Below are positions 55,747-64,000 of a stretch of 64,000 nt of DNA, piece after piece. The notes under the pieces are model-generated. The model saw only the letters and a program-made list of their open reading frames with translations, ran no database searches and was not told where the DNA came from. Origin of the DNA: Sphingomonas endolithica (GTDB lineage Bacteria; Pseudomonadota; Alphaproteobacteria; Sphingomonadales; Sphingomonadaceae); the NCBI RefSeq assembly GCF_025231525.1, contig NZ_CP103057.1:3296501-3360500 (forward strand). The letters are read 5' to 3'. A program made the translations under genes and the position numbers. Each line of letters opens with the position of its first letter. The stretch's first letter is position 1.

Positions 55747-58587
55747 ATGACATCGAAGATGATCGCCCTGTCCGGCGTGGCGCTGTTTGCCCTCGCAACC
55801 CCCGCGACCGCTGCACCCCAGGCTGCCAAGCCCGCCCCGGTCGCCGCGCTCGTCAAGCAGGTCGACATCCCCTACCAGACGTTCACGCTGCCCAATGGCC
55901 TGCGCGTCATCGTGCACACCGATCGCAAGGCGCCGGTCGTCGCGGTGTCGGTATGGTATGATGTCGGCTCCAAGCACGAACCCAAGGGCAAGTCGGGCTT
56001 TGCCCATCTGTTCGAACATCTGATGTTCAACGGGTCCGAGAACGCGCCGGACGATTTCTTCGAGCCATTGAAGCAGGTCGGCGCGACCGATTTCAACGGC
56101 ACGACCTACTTCGATCGCACCAACTATTTCGAGACGGTGCCGACCGCGGCGCTCGACCGTGCGCTGTTCCTGGAATCCGATCGCATGGGCTATCTGACCG
56201 GCGCGATCACGCAAGGCGTGCTCGATGAGCAGCGTGGCGTGGTGCAGAACGAGAAGCGCTCGGGCGACAACCAGCCCTACGGCCTGATCGAGTACAAATT
56301 GAACGAGGGGCTGTTCCCGGCGGATCATCCCTATGGCCACACCACGATCGGATCGATGGCCGATCTCGACAATGCCAAGCTCGACGACGTGAAGCGCTGG
56401 TTCAAGGACCATTACGGCCCAAACAATGCGGTGCTGGTGCTGGCCGGCGATGTCGATCTGGCGACCGCGCGCCGGCTGGTGGGGAAGAACTTCGCCGCCA
56501 TTCCTCGCGGGCCGCAATCGGTGCTGCCGACCGTCGCCGTGCCGGTGCTCGCCGCGCCCAAGTCGGAGGAGATGAAGGACCGGGTTGCCGCGACGCTGCT
56601 GGTCCGCTCCTGGCCGGTGCCGGGGTTGAACGACAAGGATTCGACCGCGCTCGACGTGGCGGCGGGCGCACTTGGCGGCCTGTCCAGTTCGCGCTTGCAG
56701 AACATCCTGGTGCGCCAGGAGAAGCTCGCGGTGCAGGTCAATGTCGGCAATTCGACCTTTTCGCAGGTCGGCACGTTCGACATCTATACCGTGGTTCGCC
56801 CCGGCGTGGATGCAGCGACCGTGGCCAAGCGCATCGACGAGATCGTCGCCGACTTCATCAAGAACGGCCCGACCGCGGATGAAGTGCAGCGCTATGTCAC
56901 CAAGACCACGGTCGATCGCATCGAGGGGCTGGAATCGGTCGGTGGGTTCGGCGGCAAGGCGGTCGCGCTGGCCGAGGGCGCGCTGTATTCCAACGATCCC
57001 GGCTTCTACAAAAAGCAACTGGCACAGCTTGCCGCGCAGACGCCGGCCAGCGTGAAGGCCGCGACCGCGCGGTGGCTGACCAAGCCGTCCTACAATCTGG
57101 CGGTCGTCAACGGCCCGCGCGATGCCTATGCCGAGGCGCAGGTGCCTCCCGAGGCAAAGGTCGTCGCCGCCGCGCTGACCGCGCGGCCGAAGGGTACGCG
57201 CGGGCCCCTGCCGGCGGTCGGCGACGTCGCCGGGCTCACCTTCCCTGCGGTCGAGCGTGCGCGGCTGAAGAACGGCATCGAACTGGTCTATGCACAGCGC
57301 GCCGCAGTGCCGATCACGCAGGCCGTGATCAGCTTCGATGCGGGTGTCGCCGCCGACGTGGCGGGCAAGCTCGGCACGCAGCAATTGACGCTTAGCATGA
57401 TGGACGAAGGCACGACGCATCTCGACGCCAACCAGCTGGCCGAGGCGCGCGAGCGGCTGGGCGTGGATATCGGCACCGGCGCGAGCCTCGATCGCACCTT
57501 CGTGTCGATGTCGGCGCCGAGCGCCAATCTCGGGCCCGCCACCGATCTGTTCGCCGACGTCACGCGCAACCCCGCCTTCGCCCCGGCCGAGGTCGCCCGC
57601 GTCAAGAACCAGCAGCTCGCCGGCATCGCGCAGGAACTCACCAGCCCCGGTGGCCTGGCCGCGCGCGTGCTGCCCAAGCTGATCTACGGCCCGAGCTCGC
57701 CTTACGCCAAGTCGTCGGGCGGCGGTGATCCCAAGGCCGTGGCGACGCTGACCCGCGCGGATCTCGTCGCGTTCCAGCAAGCCTGGCTGCGGCCGGACAA
57801 GGCCAAGATCTTCGTCGTCAGCGATCTGCCGCTGGCCACCGTCAAGGCGGCGCTCGACCAGCGCTTCGGCGACTGGACCGGCACCGGCCCTGCTGGCAGC
57901 AAGACGTTCGGCGTGACCGCCGGCACTTCGGCGGCCAAGATCATCCTGGTCGATCGTCCGGATTCGCCGCAATCGCAGATCTCGGCCGGCCTCGTCACCG
58001 GGCTCAACGGCAGTGACGATCTGCTGCCGGTGATCACCGCCAACGATGCGCTCGGCGGCAGCTTCCTCAGCCGGATCAACATGGATCTGCGCGAAGGCAA
58101 GCATTGGTCGTACGGCGTGAACGGCTATTTCCAGCGCAGCGAGAAGGAGGCGCCCTACATCATCAGTGCGCCCGTCCAGTCCGACAAGACGGGCGAATCG
58201 ATCAAGGCATTGCGCGCCGACATCACCGAGTTCGTCTCGACCAAGCCCCTGTCGCAGCAGGAGTTCGACCGCTCGATCGCCGGTGCCACGCGCTCGCTAT
58301 CGGGCAATTTCGAGACGTCGGGCGATGTGCTGAACGCGATGCAGCAGAACGACCTCTACAAGCGGCCGGACGATTATTATGCGACGATCACGCAAAAATA
58401 TCGTGCGCTGACCCTGCCCCAGCTTGACGCTGCGGCACGCGGGGCGATCGACCCCAAGAAGATCGTCTGGGTCGTGGTGGGCGATGCCAAGACGGTCCGC
58501 CCGCAGCTTGACAGTGTCGGCCTGCCCGTCGAGGTGGTGTCAGCCGCGTCCGTAGCGGGCGGCGGCGCAGTTTCTGGAGAAAAATGA
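55747..58587 (+). CDS. secreted M16-family metallopeptidase (two-domain)
   Basis: A 946-residue zinc peptidase of the pitrilysin family. A signal peptide (MIALSGVALFALATPATAAPQ) is followed by two homologous halves. The first has the active inverted motif HLFEH (residues 87-91) with GTTYFDRTNYFETVP and the downstream glutamate in LDEQRGVVQNEKR. The second half (from about residue 495, FPAVERARLKNGIELVYAQRAAVPI) lacks it, as usual for the non-catalytic domain. It would degrade peptides in the periplasm. The small gene after it overlaps by 4 bases. Confidence 0.93.
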   Translation: MTSKMIALSGVALFALATPATAAPQAAKPAPVAALVKQVDIPYQTFTLPNGLRVIVHTDRKAPVVAVSVWYDVGSKHEPKGKSGFAHLFEHLMFNGSENAPDDFFEPLKQVGATDFNGTTYFDRTNYFETVPTAALDRALFLESDRMGYLTGAITQGVLDEQRGVVQNEKRSGDNQPYGLIEYKLNEGLFPADHPYGHTTIGSMADLDNAKLDDVKRWFKDHYGPNNAVLVLAGDVDLATARRLVGKNFAAIPRGPQSVLPTVAVPVLAAPKSEEMKDRVAATLLVRSWPVPGLNDKDSTALDVAAGALGGLSSSRLQNILVRQEKLAVQVNVGNSTFSQVGTFDIYTVVRPGVDAATVAKRIDEIVADFIKNGPTADEVQRYVTKTTVDRIEGLESVGGFGGKAVALAEGALYSNDPGFYKKQLAQLAAQTPASVKAATARWLTKPSYNLAVVNGPRDAYAEAQVPPEAKVVAAALTARPKGTRGPLPAVGDVAGLTFPAVERARLKNGIELVYAQRAAVPITQAVISFDAGVAADVAGKLGTQQLTLSMMDEGTTHLDANQLAEARERLGVDIGTGASLDRTFVSMSAPSANLGPATDLFADVTRNPAFAPAEVARVKNQQLAGIAQELTSPGGLAARVLPKLIYGPSSPYAKSSGGGDPKAVATLTRADLVAFQQAWLRPDKAKIFVVSDLPLATVKAALDQRFGDWTGTGPAGSKTFGVTAGTSAAKIILVDRPDSPQSQISAGLVTGLNGSDDLLPVITANDALGGSFLSRINMDLREGKHWSYGVNGYFQRSEKEAPYIISAPVQSDKTGESIKALRADITEFVSTKPLSQQEFDRSIAGATRSLSGNFETSGDVLNAMQQNDLYKRPDDYYATITQKYRALTLPQLDAAARGAIDPKKIVWVVVGDAKTVRPQLDSVGLPVEVVSAASVAGGGAVSGEK

Positions 58588-58889
58588 TGGCCAATGTTGA
58601 TGGCGTTTGGGATACCGTGGTCAAGTCGCCGCTGGGCGATCAGAAGTCGACGCTGACCGTGAAGAGCGACGGCAACACCTTCACCGGCAGCAATTCCGGC
58701 GCGATGGGCTCGGTCGACATCACCGACGGCACGGTCGATGGTGACACGATCAGCTGGAAGATGAACATGACGGTGCCGATGCCGATGACGCTGGATTGCA
58801 CCGCGACGGTCGATGGCGACACGATCACCGGCAGCGTCGGCGCAGGCGCGTTCGGCAGCTTCCCGATGACGGGCACGCGCGCAGGCTGA
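58584..58889 (+). CDS. small beta-rich protein of unknown function
   Basis: A 101-residue protein with alternating short beta segments and glycine turns: VWDTVVKSPLGDQKSTLTVKSDGNTFTGSNSGAMGSVDITDGTVDGDTISW, then LDCTATVDGDTITGSVGAGAFGSFPMTGTR. The layout resembles a small barrel in which a G-D-T-I motif recurs (DGDTISW, DGDTITG). It has no signal peptide, though it overlaps the M16 gene (ATGA) and would be made with it. I do not recognise a named family; similar short proteins occur as stand-alone hypothetical proteins. Confidence 0.7.
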   Translation: MMANVDGVWDTVVKSPLGDQKSTLTVKSDGNTFTGSNSGAMGSVDITDGTVDGDTISWKMNMTVPMPMTLDCTATVDGDTITGSVGAGAFGSFPMTGTRAG

Positions 58890-58911
58890 GCCTGCTCCGA
58901 CTGTGCAATCT

Positions 58912-58946
58912 AAAAAGCCCGCGTCCGATAAGGGCGCGGGCTTTTT
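58912..58946 (+). terminator. Rho-independent terminator after the M16 operon
   Basis: AAAAAGCCCGCG and CGCGGGCTTTTT pair around an 11-base loop. The A and T runs make it usable in both directions. Confidence 0.9.
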
Positions 58947-58952
58947 ATTGTC

Positions 58953-59081
58953 TTCCCCGGTACGGGGAGGGGGACCACGAAGTGGTGGAGGAGGCGGTCC
59001 AGCAGCGCAGCGCTCGTGGTGGTCCCCCTCCACCATTCGCGTGAAGAACGCGAACGGTCCCCCTCCCCGTGCCGGGGAGGG
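58953..59081. repeat. family G palindromic element
   Basis: A 129-bp two-armed palindrome. The left end is TTCCCCGGTACGGGGAGGGG followed by GACCACGAAGTGGTGG; the right end is GGTCCCCCTCCCCGTGCCGG followed by GGAGGG. Each arm is a CCCC..GGGG hairpin. An inner pair of CACGAAGTGGTGGAGG and GGTGGTCCCCCTCCACC adds further pairing. The element stops at the purK stop codon. Confidence 0.82.
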
Positions 59082-60146
59082 TTAGCGCGCCAGCCGGGTG
59101 ACATGGCCCATCTTGCGGCCGGGGCGGATCGACTTGCCATACAGGTGCAGATGCGCGCCGGGCTCGGCCATGATCTCGCGCCACCGCTCGGCATCCTCGC
59201 CGATCAGATTCTCCATCGCCACGCGCGGCGCAGTCAGTGCCGTATCGCCGAGCGGTAGCCCGCAGATCGCGCGGATATGGTTCTCGAACTGCGATGTCAC
59301 CGCACCCTCGATCGTCCAATGCCCCGAATTGTGCACGCGCGGCGCCATCTCGTTGAACACCGGGCCATCGGGCCCGACGAAGAACTCGCACGCCAGCACG
59401 CCGACATAATCGAGCGCCTCGGCGATGCGCACGGCTAGCGCGGTCGCTTCCTCCGCCTGATCGAGCACGAGCGCGGGCGCGGGCAGGGTGGAGCTGCGCA
59501 GGATCGCCTCCTGATGGACGTTGTGCGGTACCGGGTACCGCGCGACCTGGCCGTCCGCACGGCGCGCGATCAGCACCGAAAATTCGTGGGTGAAGTCGAC
59601 GAACGCCTCGAGCACGGCGGGCCCACCGATCAGCTCCCATGCCGCATCGGCATCCGCCGGCGTGGCGATCACCGTCTGCCCCTTGCCGTCATAGCCGAAG
59701 CGCGCGGTCTTCAGCACCGCGGGCGTGCCCGTAAGGGCGAGCCCCGCGTCCAGATCGGCGCGGCTCTCGACCGCTGCCCAGCGCGCCGGGCGGCCACCGA
59801 GGCCCTCGACGAAACCTTTCTCCGCTGAACGCTCCTGCGAGACACGGAGCGCCTTGGGGCCGGGATAGACCGGCACGTGCGCGCCCAGCCATTCGACCGG
59901 CGCCACCGCGATATTCTCGAATTCGTACGTCACCACGTCGCAGGCGGCGGCGAAATCCTTCAGCACGATGCGATTATGGTAATCGGCGCGCGTCAGGCTG
60001 GAGGCGGTCTGCGCGGCGACGCTTTCGCGGTCGGGGGCCAGGATGTGCGTGCGGTAGCCAAGCTCGGCGGCCGCACTCGCCAGCATGCGGCCAAGCTGCC
60101 CGCCGCCCAGAATCCCGATCGTCGCGCCCGGCGGCAGCGTGATCAT
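59082..60146 (-). CDS. purK: 5-(carboxyamino)imidazole ribonucleotide synthase
   Basis: PurK carboxylates AIR to N5-CAIR using ATP and bicarbonate. The 354-residue ATP-grasp protein starts [30 protein letters not shown] and has [33 protein letters not shown], and [29 protein letters not shown], the family's metal/ATP-binding segment. It overlaps purE by 4 bases and follows it in the operon; this is the standard bacterial pair. Confidence 0.96.
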   Translation of the reverse strand: MITLPPGATIGILGGGQLGRMLASAAAELGYRTHILAPDRESVAAQTASSLTRADYHNRIVLKDFAAACDVVTYEFENIAVAPVEWLGAHVPVYPGPKALRVSQERSAEKGFVEGLGGRPARWAAVESRADLDAGLALTGTPAVLKTARFGYDGKGQTVIATPADADAAWELIGGPAVLEAFVDFTHEFSVLIARRADGQVARYPVPHNVHQEAILRSSTLPAPALVLDQAEEATALAVRIAEALDYVGVLACEFFVGPDGPVFNEMAPRVHNSGHWTIEGAVTSQFENHIRAICGLPLGDTALTAPRVAMENLIGEDAERWREIMAEPGAHLHLYGKSIRPGRKMGHVTRLAR

Positions 60147-60625
60147 GCCGGATCGATCGCCACGCTATCGGTCTGCGCCTGACGCCATGCCTTGAGCCGT
60201 TCGGCGAGCACCGCATCCGAGGTGGCGAGGATGGCAGCCGCCAGCAGCCCGGCATTCTTGGCGCCCGCCGATCCGATCGCCAGCGTCCCCACCGGAATGC
60301 CGCCCGGCATCTGCACGATCGACAACAGGCTATCCATGCCGCTCAGCGCCTTGCTCTCGACGGGCACGCCGAGCACCGGCAGGTGGGTCATCGCTGCCAC
60401 CATGCCCGGCAGGTGCGCCGCGCCACCGGCGCCGGCCACGATCACCTTCAGCCCGCGCACACCGGCTTGCTCGGCATAATCGTACAAGCGGTGCGGCGTG
60501 CGGTGCGCGGAAACCACGCGGGTCTCGTACGGCACGTGCAGTGCATCGAGTGCCTCGGCGGCATGGCGCATCGTCTCCCAATCGGAAGTGCTGCCCATGA
60601 TGATGCCGACAAGGGGATGCGTCAT
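60143..60625 (-). CDS. purE: N5-carboxyaminoimidazole ribonucleotide mutase
   Basis: PurE rearranges N5-CAIR to CAIR. The 160-residue class I enzyme has [47 protein letters not shown] with the catalytic His, and [53 protein letters not shown]. It overlaps purK and is the first gene of the pair. Upstream in its direction lies the palindromic element carrying the GIY-YIG relic. Confidence 0.97.
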   Translation of the reverse strand: MTHPLVGIIMGSTSDWETMRHAAEALDALHVPYETRVVSAHRTPHRLYDYAEQAGVRGLKVIVAGAGGAAHLPGMVAAMTHLPVLGVPVESKALSGMDSLLSIVQMPGGIPVGTLAIGSAGAKNAGLLAAAILATSDAVLAERLKAWRQAQTDSVAIDPA

Positions 60626-60671
60626 GATCTGCGGTTAGCGGGGGAGGGGGGCGGGGGCAACATCCCTCCGT

Positions 60672-61047
60672 CGTCACCCCAGCGAAAGCTGGGGTCTCAG
60701 CCGATTTAAGCGAGCGTGTCGTACAAGTCCCGCCAGTCCGGATTGCCCGCTTCGATCAGTTGGTCTTTCCACGCGCGTTTCCAAGCTTTCAGCTGCTTTC
60801 GCGAATGATGGCATCGCGGATATCGTCGTGATGCTCGGCATAAACGAGCGTCTTGATGCCATATCGACGGCAATAGCCTGAACCGACGTCACGACGATGT
60901 TGGTCGATCCGTGGCGCGATGTGGCTGGTGACGCCAATATACACCATGCCGCGTCGGCGGCTCGCCACGATATATACCAGCCACCTCGCGCCATGGGGCA
61001 TACGGTATCTACTCTTCTGAGAGATGCCAGCTTTCGCTGGCATGACA
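60672..61047. mobile_element. family D palindromic element carrying a GIY-YIG nuclease gene
   Basis: Two inverted arms bracket the gene. The left arm is GTCA + CCCCAGC-GAAA-GCTGGGG + TCTCAG (60672-60700); the right arm, on the other strand, is GTCA + TGCCAGC-GAAA-GCTGGCA + TCTCTCAG (61017-61047). The outer stem pairs differ but remain paired. The right arm also encodes the first residues MPAKAGIS of the GIY-YIG reading frame, so arm and gene are physically merged. The gene is broken (separate entry). The whole unit sits between purE and gpmA and has the look of a small transposable module. Confidence 0.65.
60706..61043 (-). pseudogene. GIY-YIG nuclease family protein, frameshifted
   Basis: The frame from 61043 encodes a short URI/GIY-YIG-type nuclease: GARWLVYIVASRRRGMVYIGVTSHIAPRIDQHRRDVGSGYCRRYGIKTLVYAEHHDDIRDAIIRE, then stops at 60789. 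The next frame continues the family's C-terminal pattern exactly: KQLKAWKRAWKDQLIEAGNPDWRDLYDTLA and a stop at 60706-60708. One missing A in a run of A residues (GAAAG where GAAAAG is expected, near 60797) restores it. The active YIV..YIG and R-x-x-x-H residues remain, so only the last quarter is lost. It is a one-base-deletion pseudogene or a sequencing error. Confidence 0.85.
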
Positions 61048-61063
61048 ATGAGAAGTGGGGAGC

Positions 61064-61750
61064 TTACCGCTCGCTCAAATAATACCGGTCCGTCGCATTC
61101 AGCGCTGCATCCAGATCGTACACGATCGGCTGCCCGGTCGGGATTTCGAGCGAGGTGATCTCGTCGTCGGGGATGCCCGACAGATGCTTCACCAACGCCC
61201 GCAGCGAATTGCCGTGCGCCGAGATCAACACCCGCTGCCCCTCCTTCAACGCCGGTGCGATGCGGCTTTCCCAGTACGGCAGCACACGGGCGATCGTGTC
61301 CTTCAGGCTTTCCGTGTTCGGGATGGCGATGCCGGCATAGCGGCGGTCCTGCGACAGATCATAGGCGCTGCCGGCCTCGAGCACGGGCGGCGGAATGTCG
61401 AAGCTGCGGCGCCAGATATGCACTTGTTCGTCGCCATGGCGTGCTGCGGTCTCGGCCTTGTTGAGGCCGGTCAGCCCGCCATAATGGCGTTCGTTGAGCC
61501 GCCAATCCTTCTCCACCGGCAGCCACAACCGCCCCATTTCCTCCAGCGCCAGATCCAGCGTCTTGATCGCGCGCGTCTGGAGCGAGGTGAAGGTCAGGTC
61601 GAAATCCAGCCCCTTTTGCGCCATCAGCCGCCCCGCGGCGCGCGCTTCCTCCACGCCTTTTTCGGTCACGTCGACGTCCCACCAGCCGGTGAAGCGGTTT
61701 TCGAGGTTCCAGGCGGACTGGCCATGGCGGATCAGGACTAGGGTCGGCAT
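61064..61750 (-). CDS. gpmA: 2,3-bisphosphoglycerate-dependent phosphoglycerate mutase
   Basis: GpmA interconverts 3- and 2-phosphoglycerate in glycolysis. The 228-residue enzyme has the phospho-His motif [29 protein letters not shown] (His9), [14 protein letters not shown] and the second His in [19 protein letters not shown]. The internal SFDIPPP segment confirms the dPGM family rather than a broad phosphatase. It stands between the GIY-YIG element and a family C palindrome, with no obvious partner. Confidence 0.96.
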   Translation of the reverse strand: MPTLVLIRHGQSAWNLENRFTGWWDVDVTEKGVEEARAAGRLMAQKGLDFDLTFTSLQTRAIKTLDLALEEMGRLWLPVEKDWRLNERHYGGLTGLNKAETAARHGDEQVHIWRRSFDIPPPVLEAGSAYDLSQDRRYAGIAIPNTESLKDTIARVLPYWESRIAPALKEGQRVLISAHGNSLRALVKHLSGIPDDEITSLEIPTGQPIVYDLDAALNATDRYYLSER

Positions 61751-61763
61751 TGTATCTCCTTGG

Positions 61764-61829
61764 TTCCCGACGAAGGCCGGGGCCCAGTCGGAGGACGTCG
61801 CGACTGGACCCGGCCTTCGCCGGGGAACA
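61764..61829. repeat. family C palindromic element, copy C4 (short)
   Basis: A 66-bp reduced copy: GTTCCCGACGAAGGCCGGGG followed by CCCAGT and, after a short middle, ACTGGACCCGGCCTTCGCCG then GGGAAC. The centre present in C1-C3 is mostly deleted. It lies between the M14 gene and gpmA on the minus strand. Confidence 0.82.
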
Positions 61830-61835
61830 TTTAGG

Positions 61836-62954
61836 CTAAAGCGTATCGATCACGTCGGCGAGCACTTCCAGGCAGCTATGCGCCAGCTGCTTGGATCGTG
61901 CCGGCGACCAGCCGAACTCGGCATCCGGATTGGGATCGTGATCCTTGAACGGCATTTCCAGCGTCATCGACACGGCGCCGAAACGCTGCGCCAGCTGGTT
62001 GGTCGACATGGTCAGATTGGCCTTGCCGGGCGCCGACTTGCCATAACCGCGCTCCGTCTGGAAATCGGGCGTGTGCGCCGCCAGGCGCCGGGCAAAATCG
62101 TAGAACTTCGCGCCATGCGCGTCGGTCCAGTTGGGGATGCCCTCGAACCCGGCAAAGAAATTGGCCGGGATCGCCTCGTCGCCATGCACGTCGATCGCAA
62201 ACGCCACGCCGGTCTCGTCCATCGCATCCCGCACGCACAACACTTCCGGGCTGCGCTCGGCGCTCGGCTCGTGCCATTCGCGGTTGAGGTTCACGCCTGC
62301 GGAATTGGTGCGCAGATGCCCGCGCCGGGTGCCGTCCGGATTCATGTTTGGCACGACATGGAAGGTCGCCTTGGCGAGCAAGGCCTGGGTCACCGCGTCG
62401 TTGGTATCGGTCAGCCGCTCGAGCGCCCCTTCCATCCACCATTCGCACATCGATTCGCCGGGGTGCTGGCGGGCGTAGAGCCACACCGGCTTGGGGCCGC
62501 TGCCGATCGTCAGGCAGTCGATCGCCTGTCGATCGAGCGACTGGCCGAGCTCGCGGTGCGTGACACCGGGCAGCGCCGCAGTGCGCGCGACCAGCGCCTC
62601 ATGCTGCTCCATCGTATACGGCGCGAAATAGGCGAACCAGGCAAGCTGGCTGTCGCCGGACCAGGTCCATTCCAAGACGCCATCGGCATAATGCGTGTCG
62701 GCCATGCGCCACGCCAGCCGATCGGTCGACACGCGTGTCTTGTAGCCCGGCCAGCCATCCGGATAGGCCGATTCTCCGGCGTTCAGGATGCGGAACGTCA
62801 GCGTCCTGCCTTCCGCGCCGGAAACGCGGAAGTAGAACCACTGGAAGAATTCCGAATCCTTGTCATGGCGAATGCGAAGGTCGATCCGATCCCCTTCGAT
62901 TGCCACGACGTCGATATTGCCGCTGTCGAAAGCGGCGTTGATGGTGATGCTCAT
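61836..62954 (-). CDS. M14-family zinc carboxypeptidase (cytosolic carboxypeptidase-like)
   Basis: A 372-residue M14 peptidase of the cytosolic carboxypeptidase-like type. An N-terminal beta domain (residues ~1-120, [36 protein letters not shown]) precedes the catalytic domain. The zinc ligands are His164 and Glu167 ([16 protein letters not shown]) and His257 ([14 protein letters not shown]); [26 protein letters not shown] is the substrate region and LEMPFKDHD holds the probable catalytic Glu. Bacterial members may trim peptides from the C-terminus. No signal peptide. The upstream lipoprotein gene overlaps by 4 bases. Confidence 0.92.
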   Translation of the reverse strand: MSITINAAFDSGNIDVVAIEGDRIDLRIRHDKDSEFFQWFYFRVSGAEGRTLTFRILNAGESAYPDGWPGYKTRVSTDRLAWRMADTHYADGVLEWTWSGDSQLAWFAYFAPYTMEQHEALVARTAALPGVTHRELGQSLDRQAIDCLTIGSGPKPVWLYARQHPGESMCEWWMEGALERLTDTNDAVTQALLAKATFHVVPNMNPDGTRRGHLRTNSAGVNLNREWHEPSAERSPEVLCVRDAMDETGVAFAIDVHGDEAIPANFFAGFEGIPNWTDAHGAKFYDFARRLAAHTPDFQTERGYGKSAPGKANLTMSTNQLAQRFGAVSMTLEMPFKDHDPNPDAEFGWSPARSKQLAHSCLEVLADVIDTL

Positions 62955-63580
62955 TTCACCGAGATAGTGCGGCCCGATTCTCCGGGGAAGCCCTGGAACA
63001 GCGCGCGCGACAATTTGCCCGCTGCGGCATTGGCCTGCGCCTCGGGCGCGCGTTCGTCGGCGGATGTCTGCGCGCGGCCTTCCCAGATCACCGTGCCATC
63101 GCTGCGGCGGCGGATCTGCACGCCGAGTTCGGAGGTGATCGCCGAGCGTGCCTTGGCCTTGCCAATCGGGAAGGAGAGGCCACCGCCAAGCCCGACACCC
63201 CCACCACGCCGCCCGCCGCTGAACCCGCCGCCACCAAGGCCGATCGATACCGGCGAACGGCGCGGTTCGATCTCCTGCGTCGTGCGGGCGAAGCTCACCA
63301 CCGCAAGATACTGTGCCGGCGCGCCGGTTGCGGGGGTGGTGAAGCCGTTGGAGAGCAATTGGCCACGCACGGCATCGGCATAGGTCTGGAATTCCAGGCT
63401 TGCCGGGGCGCCACCGGGCAGCGGCTCGACCGTGACTGATCCGCGTTCGAGCGGGGCACCGAGATGGAAGCGTGTCACGTCGACCGGGCCGCTGGCCGTC
63501 GTCGTGGTGCAACCCGACAGGGTGGCCCCCGCCAACAAAGCCGCGGCGATCGTCAAACCAAATGCCGACTTGTTCTTCAC
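62951..63580 (-). CDS. DUF4136-like lipoprotein
   Basis: A 209-residue exported lipoprotein. The GTG at 63580, with a GGAG site, opens a signal peptide ending in a lipobox (AGATLSGC, Cys about residue 24). The body, [42 protein letters not shown] and [15 protein letters not shown], plus a glycine-rich patch ([27 protein letters not shown]) and [21 protein letters not shown], resembles DUF4136 proteins, which have an ABC-lipoprotein-like fold in the outer membrane or periplasm. Coupled to the M14 gene by an ATGA overlap. Confidence 0.8.
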   Translation of the reverse strand: MKNKSAFGLTIAAALLAGATLSGCTTTTASGPVDVTRFHLGAPLERGSVTVEPLPGGAPASLEFQTYADAVRGQLLSNGFTTPATGAPAQYLAVVSFARTTQEIEPRRSPVSIGLGGGGFSGGRRGGGVGLGGGLSFPIGKAKARSAITSELGVQIRRRSDGTVIWEGRAQTSADERAPEAQANAAAGKLSRALFQGFPGESGRTISVK

Positions 63581-63666
63581 TGCCGTATCTCCGAGAACCG
63601 AATGGTTGCGTGTCTGTAACGCCCGATCTCCCGCGACGATCCGTGCTCCCCCAGGGGCGGCGCGGC

Positions 63667-63693
63667 TTGACTTGGGATGGGGGCGACTATAGG
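63667..63693 (+). promoter_or_regulatory. possible promoter for rpmJ
   Basis: TTGACT (63667-63672) and TATAGG (63688-63693), with a 15-base spacer, lie 47 bases before the rpmJ ATG. The spacing is short for a sigma-70 promoter, so this is tentative. Confidence 0.4.
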
Positions 63694-63739
63694 CGCACAC
63701 GTCATTTCCGAACACCAGAATCAAGAAGCGATTCAGATC

Positions 63740-63865
63740 ATGAAGATTCGTAACAGCCTGAAGTCCCTCAAGGACCGTCATCGCGACAACCGCGTGATCC
63801 GTCGTCGCGGCCGCACGTACGTGATCAACAAGACCAACCGCCGCTTCAAGGCACGCCAGGGCTGA
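63740..63865 (+). CDS. rpmJ: 50S ribosomal protein L36
   Basis: A 41-residue L36: [41 protein letters not shown], ending in TGA. The zinc-binding Cys/His set of the classical form is absent, the zinc-free type usual in this group of bacteria. It stands apart from the main ribosomal operons. The start follows a promoter-like sequence. The divergent neighbour is the DUF4136 lipoprotein gene. Confidence 0.95.
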   Translation: MKIRNSLKSLKDRHRDNRVIRRRGRTYVINKTNRRFKARQG

Positions 63866-63867
63866 TT

Positions 63868-64000
63868 TTGCCCCGGCCGTTGGCGCTCGTCTTCGACGTC
63901 GGCAACGTCCTGTATGCGTGGAACCCGCGGGTTCTCTACGAGCGCCTGATCCCCGAGGATCGGGCGCTCGACGCGTTCCTGCGCGACGTGACCAGTTTGG
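63868..64000 (+). CDS. HAD-family hydrolase, N-terminal part (runs off the window)
   Basis: Only the first 44 codons are visible. From a TTG at 63868 the frame reads LPRPLALVFDVGNVLYAWNPRVLYERLIPED, whose FDVGNVL is the catalytic first motif of HAD-IA hydrolases, with the nucleophile in place (the usual motif is FDIGNVL or FDLDGTL). It begins 2 bases after the rpmJ stop and is probably co-transcribed. Substrate unknown; the remainder lies outside the window. Confidence 0.75.
   Translation, partial: MPRPLALVFDVGNVLYAWNPRVLYERLIPEDRALDAFLRDVTSL

Noticed and set aside
55303..58104. 933-codon open frame on the minus strand opposite the M16 peptidase
   Set aside because: Arg/Gly/His-rich low-complexity translation with no motifs; the plus-strand gene has a signal peptide and zinc motif.
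60674..61048. 124-codon open frame across the GIY-YIG relic taken as a gene
   Set aside because: Only its C-terminal part matches the nuclease family; the N-terminal part is out of frame. It is one side of a frameshift.

Overview
This window reads as chromosomal DNA of a high-GC alphaproteobacterium, most likely a sphingomonad (order Sphingomonadales). Reasons: large TonB-dependent receptors with Oar-like plugs, the lgt / MidA-type methyltransferase / pgeF block, xseA followed by a DUF2093 gene and an M23 peptidase, class I PHA genes, a 41-residue L36, and many short palindromic repeats in the gaps between genes. I see no phage genes, transposase, CRISPR array, rRNA or tRNA.

Layout. 1-5.7 kb: end of argG, then a co-directional trio (FAD oxidoreductase plus two GT-C-like membrane proteins) that looks like envelope glycan or lipid work. 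5.9-8.9 kb (minus strand): a DUF482 acyltransferase, RidA and an alanine-type aminotransferase. 9.2-12.3 kb: PHA synthase, phasin and clpS. 12.7-14 kb: murA. 14.3-17.7 kb (minus): purine salvage pair (phosphoribosyltransferase and adenine deaminase), a DUF2147 protein and a PLP trans-sulfuration enzyme. 18-21.3 kb (minus): lgt, MidA-like methyltransferase, GNAT and pgeF. 21.3-27.3 kb: acyl-CoA ligase, an orphan molybdopterin oxidoreductase, hemH and phaB. 28-38 kb: housekeeping (rpmB, tadA, OmpA lipoprotein, CNNM transporter, purD, xseA, M23 peptidase). 38.3-48.8 kb: three successive divergent gene pairs holding two TonB-dependent receptors, two paralogous secreted proteins, a sulfotransferase-like protein and a TPR/aspartyl-hydroxylase. 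48.8-58.9 kb: clpB, a penicillin-acylase-family enzyme with a decayed second copy nearby, a membrane protein and an M16 peptidase. 59-64 kb: purK-purE, a broken GIY-YIG gene inside a palindromic element, gpmA, an M14 carboxypeptidase, a lipoprotein, rpmJ and the start of a HAD hydrolase.

Two things stand out. First, the gaps hold several families of two-armed palindromes (called A to H here). Each arm is itself a small hairpin, and the sequence differences between arms keep the pairing. In three places a family B unit sits inside a family A unit at the same site, once with a perfect 7-bp flanking duplication. One element carries a frameshifted GIY-YIG nuclease gene between its arms. Second, the 38.3-48.8 kb locus combines outer-membrane receptors, uncharacterised periplasmic proteins and two candidate modifying enzymes in a regular divergent layout, and is the best candidate for an undescribed system. 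The functional links proposed for both are inference.
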